DNA from: Rhizobiaceae bacterium
GTDB lineage: Bacteria > Pseudomonadota > Alphaproteobacteria > Rhizobiales > Rhizobiaceae
Reading direction: 5' to 3'
NCBI GenBank assembly: GCA_021648425.1
Contig: JAKISV010000037.1
Location: 1 to 18,925, forward strand
Length of the DNA stretch: 18,925 nucleotides
Shown: one piece after another, positions 1 to 6,088 of the stretch
Layout of the letters: each line of letters starts with the position of its first letter
How positions within the stretch are numbered: the stretch's first letter is position 1
The notes under the pieces: model-generated
Seen by the model: the letters and a program-made list of their open reading frames with translations, nothing else
The model's database searches: none
What the model was told of the DNA's origin: nothing
Program-made: the position numbers and the translations under genes

Positions 1-1
1 C

Positions 2-121
2 GATTGCGATGTTAACATCACAATGGCCAGATCAGGGTTTCCCAAATTATACATCTATCTGGCAATTGCTGCAGCGATTGCAGCCATTGCAATATTTATT
101 TTTCTTTCTGCGGCGCGTTAG
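2..121 (+). CDS. Possible 3' end of a gene entering from the left, hydrophobic tail
   Basis: The reading frame is open from the window edge to a TAG at 119-121. The last residues form one strongly hydrophobic stretch rich in Ala and Ile, ending in SAAR, which looks like a C-terminal membrane anchor. An internal ATG at 23 could also start a 32-residue peptide. The stop lies 26 bases inside the 3' end of the convergent gene at 96-863. Against coding, bases 62-90 form a hairpin followed by a T-rich run, so the Ala/Ile repeats may only be the translation of a terminator stem. I do not recognise the protein. Confidence 0.25.
   Translation, partial: DCDVNITMARSGFPKLYIYLAIAAAIAAIAIFIFLSAAR
62..109 (+). 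terminator. Terminator-like hairpin between convergent genes
   Basis: GCAAT-t-GCTGCA (62-73) pairs with TGCAGC-c-ATTGC (79-90) around a 5-base loop, giving 11 pairs with one mismatch. A T-rich stretch (91-109) follows on the plus strand, and on the minus strand the stem is preceded by the matching A-rich stretch. It lies just past the stop of the minus-strand gene at 96, so it could end transcription from either side. Confidence 0.4.
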
Positions 122-863
122 CACCAGGCACTTTGCTCAACCAGCACATATCACAAACGCTGTCCCCACGCGACTGGGTACGCTTTCGGCGGTAATGTCC
201 ACGCTTGCCATCATCGGCCATCAAATCAGCACCGGGCCAGTCATAAAGGCACCAGGAGCGATAAAACGCGTCCAGTTCACCCTTGTCGCCTTCCTCTTCA
301 GTCAGTTTACGCACAAACGCCTGAGGCGGGCACCAGGTCCAGTGGGTTAATAACTGATTTTCTTTTTTTTGAATTTTGACTTCATAGCCCGGTCTGCCCG
401 GCGCACTGAAAGGGAAAACCATCAGCGCATTGATTGTTCTCTCAATGCGCTTGCCCTGATCGCGTGTTGTTGCTCGAAATGGAAATGATATCAGCTTGAT
501 CCCCATTTCGTAAATTTTCCATCCCACATCTGCCACCAGATCGCCGGCTCGCTTTTGCGACTGGCCCGATTGCACCAGCACCTGATAGGCCGCCGTGGTA
601 ATAACAGCCAGAAATACATTGCCGCGATTACCCACCGTCGGGATGGAACCCAGATCTGCTGGAGGCAACAATTCATCCACCCGCTCCCAGGTGGATTTCA
701 GCATCTGGTTAACTTCACCACGCAGCCAGCGGCCTTTTTCAGGCAACTCAGGATCAAGCAATCTGCCCTGAAGAATATGCCTGGCACTGCGGCGAATGAG
801 TGGTTTGTAGACGAGTCGGAACAGAAAAATCTGGATTTTCACACCCAGACGATAGTTTTCCAT
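96..863 (-). CDS. L-2-amino-thiazoline-4-carboxylate hydrolase-like protein
   Basis: A 255-aa soluble protein with no signal peptide. Its C-terminal half carries a cysteine pattern I associate with the ATC hydrolase-like family: Cys178 (HWTWCPP), Cys205 and Asp208 (SWCLYDW), then an RT..(S)RGD..CD segment with Cys237, Asp238 and Cys240. The characterised member opens the ring of L-2-amino-thiazoline-4-carboxylate in cysteine formation, but most family members have no known substrate. The N-terminal 60 residues are basic and partly hydrophobic (FLFRLVYKPLIRR) and may contact the membrane surface. It is the last gene of the minus-strand series, separated by 105 bases from the ParB-like gene upstream, so it may have its own promoter. 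The family call is from motif memory only. Confidence 0.55.
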   Translation of the reverse strand: MENYRLGVKIQIFLFRLVYKPLIRRSARHILQGRLLDPELPEKGRWLRGEVNQMLKSTWERVDELLPPADLGSIPTVGNRGNVFLAVITTAAYQVLVQSGQSQKRAGDLVADVGWKIYEMGIKLISFPFRATTRDQGKRIERTINALMVFPFSAPGRPGYEVKIQKKENQLLTHWTWCPPQAFVRKLTEEEGDKGELDAFYRSWCLYDWPGADLMADDGKRGHYRRKRTQSRGDSVCDMCWLSKVPGANAPQKEK

Positions 864-968
864 ATGACAATTCCTGTCATCAGTTTATTCAAAGATCAGC
901 CATGCTAACCTTTCCAGTAACTGTAAGGTCAAGGAAAACAGACGACAGCATAAAATGCGTTGAGAATT

Positions 969-1361
969 CTAATAGGGCAGTTCGTCAGGCCTGACATCAA
1001 TAAAATCAGCCCTCGGCGTTTTATCAAATTTCAGGCAACTGATGGTTTGCCTGCCCTCAAGCATTGCCTTGGCGACCCTGTGCATGCCATCCATCAGGCC
1101 GCCATCTGCACAAAGAATGATTGGATAGCGCATATCCACTTCGGTGATCAGCTTGATATGTTCAACAACCGCCCGGCAGGTGGCAAAACTATCCTGATGG
1201 CTAAACCAGTAGGTCTCGTCAACTTCCCTTATCTCATCCAACGCGATATCAAATGGCACCAAATCTGCCGACAGTTTCACCAGTCGATCAATATCCCAGG
1301 CATAAAACCCATTCTCGCTCGGCCTGAAATGATACTGTTTTCTCGTCATTATCCTGCTCAT
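969..1361 (-). CDS. Small ParB/sulfiredoxin-fold-like conserved protein
   Basis: A 130-aa protein whose centre reads ILCADGGLMDGMHRVAKA. The DGMHR stretch (residues 91-95) after a hydrophobic strand resembles the core of the ParB/Srx nucleotide-binding fold (DG.HR..A). The protein is far too short to be a partitioning ParB: it lacks the HTH and dimerisation domains, so it is better called a stand-alone ParB-like domain of unknown role. The ATG at 1361 lies 5 bases after the amidase stop, so the two are probably cotranscribed. A second ATG at 1346 (MTRKQ) is an alternative start. I cannot name a substrate or partner. Confidence 0.6.
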   Translation of the reverse strand: MSRIMTRKQYHFRPSENGFYAWDIDRLVKLSADLVPFDIALDEIREVDETYWFSHQDSFATCRAVVEHIKLITEVDMRYPIILCADGGLMDGMHRVAKAMLEGRQTISCLKFDKTPRADFIDVRPDELPY

Positions 1362-1366
1362 GTTTA

Positions 1367-2140
1367 TTATGGACAGTTACCAATTAAAATTAGCCTCTCC
1401 AGCGTATCAACCGTTGAAACATCCCCCACCCCGTCAACCCTCTCCTGCCGGTAGCGCCGTTGAAACGCTCGCGTACACGCAGCGGTTAATTCATCAAATT
1501 TATCATCGGGCGAAATCTCAAATCCCAGTTTTTCCAGGCCAGCCTTAAATTGCTGCACTTGCCTGCCCTTATCCCCCAATCGCATTTCACCTCCCGCAAC
1601 AATCGCCGCCGGTTCCACCCATATCCCAAGCCCCGCCTCATGCAACTGCCGCCAGTCAAAACGCTCCCCGGGGTCTTCTTTTCGCATTGGTGCAACATCG
1701 GAGTGGGCCAGAATATTTGCAGCGGGAATATTGCGCCGCTTGACAATATCACCAACCAGCTCAATTACACTGTCCATCTGCACTTGCGGAAAATCTACAT
1801 AGCCATATTCATGGCCGCGATTTGAAATCTCGATGCCAATCGAGCGCGAGTTGATGTCACGCTCCCCTTGCCAGCACGATTTACCCGCATGCCATGCACG
1901 TTTTTCCTCCGCCACCAGTTGCGCAATGCGTCCGTCTTCGAACACGAAATAGTGGCATGAAACCTGAGCCTCATCGTCGCAAAGCCAGGCTAATGCGGCC
2001 TCAGCCGTTTTCATCCCCGTATAATGAAGCACAATCATATTGAGCGCTTTACCCGCAACCCGCTCGCTATAGTTTTGCGAAGGCGAAAGCAGTTCCACCA
2101 GGGAACTGTCTGCGGTAAATTGCGTCAAACCCTCAGGCAT
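1367..2140 (-). CDS. N-acetylmuramoyl-L-alanine amidase (AmpD/AmiD type) with peptidoglycan-binding domain
   Basis: A 257-aa Amidase_2-family enzyme that cleaves the bond between N-acetylmuramic acid and the stem peptide. Expected zinc and catalytic residues are visible: His39 (VLHYTG), Glu104 (GIEISN), His146 (AHSDVAP) and Asp156 in RKEDPG, with Lys154 nearby. Residues about 175-250 resemble a PG_binding_1 domain (LRLGDKG..V..FQ-like start, then AFQRRYR). I chose the ATG at 2140 because upstream in-frame codons lie deep inside djlA and look unlike protein. This start overlaps the djlA stop by 8 bases (ATGCCTGA), which suggests translational coupling. There is no signal peptide, so despite an AmiD-like layout it probably acts in the cytoplasm on recycled muropeptides as AmpD does, unless exported some other way. 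Confidence 0.85.
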   Translation of the reverse strand: MPEGLTQFTADSSLVELLSPSQNYSERVAGKALNMIVLHYTGMKTAEAALAWLCDDEAQVSCHYFVFEDGRIAQLVAEEKRAWHAGKSCWQGERDINSRSIGIEISNRGHEYGYVDFPQVQMDSVIELVGDIVKRRNIPAANILAHSDVAPMRKEDPGERFDWRQLHEAGLGIWVEPAAIVAGGEMRLGDKGRQVQQFKAGLEKLGFEISPDDKFDELTAACTRAFQRRYRQERVDGVGDVSTVDTLERLILIGNCP

Positions 2141-2849
2141 CCTGCGCAGCTTTCGGCATGCGTTCCGCCTTGATTTTTTCCCAGGCATTGTTGATGCAGG
2201 CCAGCCGGTTATTGGCAATCGCCACAAATTCCTCCGGCACACCGTTGGCAATCAGCCGGTCGGGATGGTTTTCACGCACCAGTTTCAAATATTGCTTGCG
2301 CAACTGGTCATAGTCCCATGAAGGGTCCGCATCCAGCAGAAAATAAGGGTCGCCCCCTTCCGGCTCCACATGGCGCATTTTCAGGCGCTGATAATCCTTA
2401 TCCGACAAGCCGAATATCCCGGCCACATCATCCATGAACACCATCTCACGTTCATGAATAACGCCATCAGCCTTGGCGATATGAAACAGACCATCCAGCA
2501 CATCCTGAAATATCACATCATTACCGGGAAACAGATTTTTCACCTGTTTGGCATAAGCGTGATAGCCGGCCACATCCTGCTTTGCCAGATTATATAACCG
2601 CGCCACATTTTTTGCTTCGCTGGGCGGAATGGCAAATAGCTGCTGGAATGCATCAACCTCGTCCTGCGTCACCACCCCGTCGGCTTTTGCCATCTTGGCT
2701 GAAAGCGCAATCATCGCGATGGAAAACCCAACCTGCTTTCGCACTTCCGGCTCGCCTTCAAAAACAGTGCGCACTGCCTCCACCACCCCGGAAAAAGCAT
2801 CCGTGGTAACGGTCGACAAAAATTCTCCGATGCGTTTCCAGATTGACAT
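2133..2849 (-). CDS. djlA: DjlA-like co-chaperone: TerB domain plus C-terminal J domain
   Basis: A 238-aa protein with two tellurite-resistance-B-like repeats (AKADGVV at 54-60 and AKADGVI at 126-132, each followed by an acidic helix) and a C-terminal J domain from about 167 to 232. The HPD motif that stimulates DnaK ATPase is at 195-197. E. coli DjlA has an N-terminal membrane helix; none is seen here, so this one is probably cytosolic or only weakly membrane-associated through the amphipathic N-terminus. It heads the minus-strand group and overlaps the amidase start by 8 bases. The 71-base gap at 2850-2920 separates it from the divergent EamA gene and should hold both promoters, though I see no clear consensus boxes there. 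Confidence 0.88.
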   Translation of the reverse strand: MSIWKRIGEFLSTVTTDAFSGVVEAVRTVFEGEPEVRKQVGFSIAMIALSAKMAKADGVVTQDEVDAFQQLFAIPPSEAKNVARLYNLAKQDVAGYHAYAKQVKNLFPGNDVIFQDVLDGLFHIAKADGVIHEREMVFMDDVAGIFGLSDKDYQRLKMRHVEPEGGDPYFLLDADPSWDYDQLRKQYLKLVRENHPDRLIANGVPEEFVAIANNRLACINNAWEKIKAERMPKAAQDA

Positions 2850-2920
2850 GATTCGTAATTTAGTGGGTTTGGTTGAGTAAATGAATAGCTAGCTTACAAA
2901 TAACCTGTTAGCTGAAGATT

Positions 2921-3805
2921 ATGAACACAACAAGTCAAACCCCGCCGAATATCGCCACCGCTTTTATGCTTGGAGTTTTGGGCGTTGCCCTGTTTGCTGG
3001 AACCCTGCCCTTCACCCGGTTGGCAATCGTTGATTTTTCACCCTGGTTCATTACTTTTTGCCGCGCATTGATTGGTGCAATACCTGCGGTAATCTGGCTG
3101 ATAGCAACGGGCAAAAAATTTCGCCATCCCAAAAACCTTGAAATATTCATATCCGGGGCCATCCTGATTTTCGGATTTCCAGGCTTCATGGCCATCGCAA
3201 TGACAACAATTCCAGCCTCCCATGGCGGTGTGGTATTGGGTATTGCTCCCCTTGCCACGGCCTTCATATCAGTGCTGATTGCCGGTGAGCGCCATTCTTT
3301 GTGGTTCTGGCTGTTATCTATAGCGGGTGCAGCTATCGTAATTGCTTTTTCATTCATCAAGAGTGGCACCGGTATTGGTGGCCTGTCTTCGGGTTATTTA
3401 TGGATGTTGGCTGCCGCAATCGCTGCTTCAACCGGCTATGTCATGGCCGGAAAACTTGCGCGCTCCATGTCCGGTACACAGGTCATTTGCCGCTCGCTCT
3501 TTCTGAACCTGCCCCTGATTGCTGCTGGCACTTTCTGGCTGTGGCAACCTGAATTCGCAGCCCCTTCCACCAGCGGCATTATCGCTATGCTTTACCTTGG
3601 CCTGTTCTCAATGTTCATCGGCTTTTTCGCCTGGAACACCGCGCTCGCCATGGGCGGCATCGGCCGCATCGGCCAGGTGCAATTGCTGCAGATATTCATG
3701 ACGCTCGCGATATCTGCTGTACTGCTGGGGGAGAAGATCGATATATTGACGATTGGTGCTGCGGTTGTGGTGACCGCAATTGTCTTTTTAGCACGGCGGG
3801 TATAA
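2921..3805 (+). CDS. EamA-family drug/metabolite (DMT) exporter
   Basis: A 294-aa integral membrane protein with about ten hydrophobic segments arranged as two EamA repeats. The first starts near residue 15 (LGVALFAGTLPFTRLAI) and the second near 155. The PWFITFCRALIGAIPA stretch is typical of helix 2 in this family. These proteins export small metabolites or amino acids in exchange for protons; the substrate cannot be read from the sequence. A GAAGA ribosome-binding site lies six bases before the ATG. The gene is divergent from djlA and converges on the DUF4336 gene with only 17 bases between stops. Confidence 0.88.
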   Translation: MNTTSQTPPNIATAFMLGVLGVALFAGTLPFTRLAIVDFSPWFITFCRALIGAIPAVIWLIATGKKFRHPKNLEIFISGAILIFGFPGFMAIAMTTIPASHGGVVLGIAPLATAFISVLIAGERHSLWFWLLSIAGAAIVIAFSFIKSGTGIGGLSSGYLWMLAAAIAASTGYVMAGKLARSMSGTQVICRSLFLNLPLIAAGTFWLWQPEFAAPSTSGIIAMLYLGLFSMFIGFFAWNTALAMGGIGRIGQVQLLQIFMTLAISAVLLGEKIDILTIGAAVVVTAIVFLARRV

Positions 3806-3822
3806 CCGAAAATCCGCTATCA

Positions 3823-4524
3823 TCAACCCACCCACCTGAAAGCCCGGTTTATTTCCTCCATCGCATTGTCCTTATAGCAGGAACCATGAGCGATAATGAT
3901 ATGGCGCGGTTGCCAGGCTTTAATACGTTCGAGTGATGTTTTTGCCTTCGATTTCCCCCCCAGGAAAGACAATCTGAAATCAAGTGGGGCTTGCCCGTCT
4001 GGTGCAACTATTCCAGCTTTGCGCGCAATCCAATTTTTCCAGCCCTTAAACCAGTCACGTTCAAAGTTCTCAATCAGGTCCGCCAATATCAGCGTTTTTG
4101 ATTTGTGATGAAAAAACACCACCTCACTCATCACCAACGACCCGCCAAAAATCAACTGGTCAATTTCTTTGGCCCAATCCTCCGGCGGATAATCGACAAG
4201 TTCTCCATCAAAGACGAGGTCTGCGCGTCGCCTTTTCAGGCCCGGTGAAGCAAACATTTTCGCTGTCGGATAGCGTTTCTGCCAGTCCCCCATGTAAAGA
4301 TGATGGATTTTATTCGGCGACACAATATATTTAACATCACCCAGCTGGTTCACTTGCTCCAGCATTTCAGGCACAGGATAGATGGGAGAATGGACAAATA
4401 ATTCACCAGCCCGAAGCTGAATGATGGTCATTCGCACAGAATATTCGAACCCGTTAAAATTCACCGGCGGACCATCAGCAGTCCAGATGTTTTTTGCAAA
4501 AGGTACTAACACATTCAATGCCAT
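3823..4524 (-). CDS. DUF4336-type protein with a metallo-beta-lactamase-like fold
   Basis: A 233-aa soluble protein I assign to the DUF4336 family, which looks like a metallo-beta-lactamase fold with a modified metal site. Visible candidate ligands are His45 (LFVHSPIYP), the SPNKIHH segment (69-75), Asp149 (ILADLIENF) and His213 (IIAHGSC). The canonical HxHxDH string is absent, so catalysis should not be assumed. The N-terminus (VPFAKNIWTADGP) is also typical. It is a single minus-strand gene, convergent with the exporter. The 120 bases between it and the lipoprotein gene (4525-4644) show no clear element. Confidence 0.78.
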   Translation of the reverse strand: MALNVLVPFAKNIWTADGPPVNFNGFEYSVRMTIIQLRAGELFVHSPIYPVPEMLEQVNQLGDVKYIVSPNKIHHLYMGDWQKRYPTAKMFASPGLKRRRADLVFDGELVDYPPEDWAKEIDQLIFGGSLVMSEVVFFHHKSKTLILADLIENFERDWFKGWKNWIARKAGIVAPDGQAPLDFRLSFLGGKSKAKTSLERIKAWQPRHIIIAHGSCYKDNAMEEINRAFRWVG

Positions 4525-4644
4525 AACATTTCAGCCTTTTCACAGCCCAAACTTAAACTGGCATTATTCTACATTAAATCTGGTTTTATTCACCTTGAGG
4601 CTTCAGAAAAATGATTGATGTCCGCAAATCACCTATTTAGCAGC

Positions 4645-5160
4645 CTAGGCGCATTTCGCCCGGCCACTCACTTTATTTGCATAATTGCGCGCGCCGCGAA
4701 TTCGATAAGATTTTGCATAAACCCCGGCATTGTGCAGGTAGGCTGCTTTCCAGCAGGTTCCACCACGTCGAAAGGCAGCAGCCAGGTGACGCATGCCAAA
4801 TTCTATCTGATCAGTACAATTTTTGGCGAGTTGACTGGTGGAGCCCTTATATCCAAGCCCGCGTGCAGATTCAGGTTTAATCTGTAAGGGACCAACTTCG
4901 CCTGCAGCTCCACGAACATTACAACGGTTGGTGCTTTCCTGATAGGAAACCGCCAAAGCCAGTCTGACCGGAACTTTGTGCTTTATCGCGGATCTTCTAA
5001 CCAGCGCCTGTACACTGTGAGAAACACGAGGTCCATGAGGGGCCGCTTTGGCCTTCTTGACGACGGTTTTTTCAGGTGTTGGTTTTGTTTTTGCAAGTTC
5101 ATTGGTTTGGCAACCTGCCAAGACGATACCCAACAAACCAATCATGATAATATTTCGCAT
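4645..5160 (-). CDS. Small lysozyme-like (SLT-type) lipoprotein
   Basis: A 171-aa protein with a lipoprotein signal (LAGC, modified Cys17), a Lys/Pro-rich linker (about 20-45), then a single lysozyme-like domain. The likely catalytic acid is Glu75 in VSYQES, followed by the GEVGPLQI segment, equivalent to the G.xGLMQI core of soluble lytic transglycosylases. These enzymes cut glycan strands to 1,6-anhydromuropeptides. The domain is short, and two extra Cys pairs (RCN, NCT, TCW, KCA) could form disulfides in the periplasm. It would be anchored in the outer or inner membrane. It stands alone on the minus strand with a 267-base leader region upstream. Confidence 0.82.
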   Translation of the reverse strand: MRNIIMIGLLGIVLAGCQTNELAKTKPTPEKTVVKKAKAAPHGPRVSHSVQALVRRSAIKHKVPVRLALAVSYQESTNRCNVRGAAGEVGPLQIKPESARGLGYKGSTSQLAKNCTDQIEFGMRHLAAAFRRGGTCWKAAYLHNAGVYAKSYRIRGARNYANKVSGRAKCA

Positions 5161-5197
5161 ATATCCTGCTCATTCCTGTTTTATCTATTAACATTCA

Positions 5198-5215
5198 GCC
5201 TGAAGCTTTTCAGGC
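5198..5215. other. Perfect hairpin in the leader of the lipoprotein gene
   Basis: GCCTGAA (5198-5204) and TTCAGGC (5209-5215) form a 7-pair stem with a 4-base loop, 38 bases upstream of the lipoprotein ATG. Neither strand shows a clean T run after it. It lies in the 5161-5427 gap, where I find no gene; the rest is AT-rich with short GCAA/TTGC repeats. It may be a leader hairpin or a binding site. Confidence 0.3.
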
Positions 5216-5398
5216 CAAAAACACAATTTGCAACTGCCGGCAACTTGTATCAGTTACCAGATTTGGTGATGTATAAATGATTTGCGACGAAGTAATGTCG
5301 ATGCTTATAGGCCCCTAAGCAATTGCAACAACTTGTGTTTTTATAATTCAGGAGCCTTAATTGCAAATTGATGACGCTAGGTCAAGAGGTTATTGGAA

Positions 5399-5417
5399 CC
5401 AAGGATTTTGACCTTGG
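5399..5417 (-). terminator. Hairpin after the winged-helix regulator, possible terminator
   Basis: CCAAGG (5399-5404) pairs with CCTTGG (5412-5417) around a 7-base loop, starting 11 bases beyond the regulator's stop. On the minus strand it is followed by TT then mixed sequence, so as an intrinsic terminator it is weak. Confidence 0.3.
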
Positions 5418-5427
5418 GGTCTTGGCC

Positions 5428-5988
5428 CTAAAGACTGGCGGCACTTCTTGCCGCCTGTTCATACTGGCCCGATAGCGCTCGCAACACTGCAGCGATACGT
5501 GAAACTTCGCGTTCATCAAGACCCAGCGACTTTACGCTTTCCACCAGCAGGGCCTCTCGAATTTCCCGGTATCGCTCGCACGCACCTTGACCTTTTTCGG
5601 TAATTACTGCTGTTTTTTCCTTGCCGCGTTTACCGGTTTTAACCAGCCCGAGGCCTGCGAGCTTCTTAATTGAATAATTGACCAGATGCGTATCTTCAAT
5701 GTTCAATACCAGGCATAAATCAGCCAGGGATTTTTCCCGGTCCCGGTGATTGACCGAATGCAAAACTAGAATATCATTGGCCGCCAACCCGCCAAACCCG
5801 CCTGCAGCTGCTGCCCTGACCATCCAGCGCTGATAGGCATTGTTGGTGATATTCAAAGCAAATTCTATCTCTGATAAGGCTGGCATCGCCCCTGTAGCCA
5901 GATGTTCAGCCGAGACAACCGGCCCTACATTGCCTCGCTCACCTGGAGTAACCATCTGATTGTTTGTGGAGTTTTCAGATTTGCTCAT
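5428..5988 (-). CDS. MarR-like winged-helix transcriptional regulator
   Basis: A 186-aa protein. After a flexible 35-residue N-terminus comes a long helix (SEIEFALNITNNAYQRWMVRA), an HTH around 86-115 (KSLADLCLVLN... HLVNYSIKKL) and a wing (KTGKRGKEKTAVITEKG), as in the MarR superfamily. An AAAGGA ribosome-binding site precedes the ATG. It is transcribed away from the 5-oxoprolinase gene with a 100-base shared spacer that contains a palindrome and a consensus -35 box. I therefore infer that it controls that gene and itself. The ligand might be 5-oxoproline or a related compound, but nothing in the sequence proves this. Confidence 0.75.
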   Translation of the reverse strand: MSKSENSTNNQMVTPGERGNVGPVVSAEHLATGAMPALSEIEFALNITNNAYQRWMVRAAAAGGFGGLAANDILVLHSVNHRDREKSLADLCLVLNIEDTHLVNYSIKKLAGLGLVKTGKRGKEKTAVITEKGQGACERYREIREALLVESVKSLGLDEREVSRIAAVLRALSGQYEQAARSAASL

Positions 5989-6016
5989 TTTTTTTCCTTT
6001 ATTACCACCAATTATG

Positions 6017-6045
6017 TTGACATTTTATCGATAAATTGTTGATGT
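6017..6045 (+). promoter_or_regulatory. Promoter and 12-base palindrome between regulator and oplAH
   Basis: A perfect TTGACA -35 box lies at 6017-6022. Seventeen bases on, the -10 position (6040-6045) is poor. Between them is the perfect palindrome TTTATCGATAAA (6024-6035), where a bound repressor would block polymerase. The leftward regulator gene starts 29 bases before this site, so the palindrome could serve both directions. Confidence 0.45.
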
Positions 6046-6088
6046 TGGCAAGTCAAAATAATTTCTCACCAACAAATTACCGGTAAAA

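Noticed and set aside
9..350. Plus-strand reading frame opposite the ATC-hydrolase-like gene
   Set aside because: It is antisense to a gene with recognisable family motifs and shows no domain or ribosome-binding site.
2141..2251. Extended N-terminus of the amidase starting at 2251
   Set aside because: The added residues lie inside the J-domain end of djlA, are Arg/Pro/Cys-rich and unlike any amidase; the ATG at 2140 with the 8-base overlap is far more likely.
2935..3369. Long minus-strand frame across the EamA exporter
   Set aside because: Antisense shadow of a hydrophobic gene; translated protein has no coherent features.
5161..5427. A hidden small gene in the longest gap
   Set aside because: Short open frames here have no ribosome-binding site and no plausible protein character; only hairpins could be supported.
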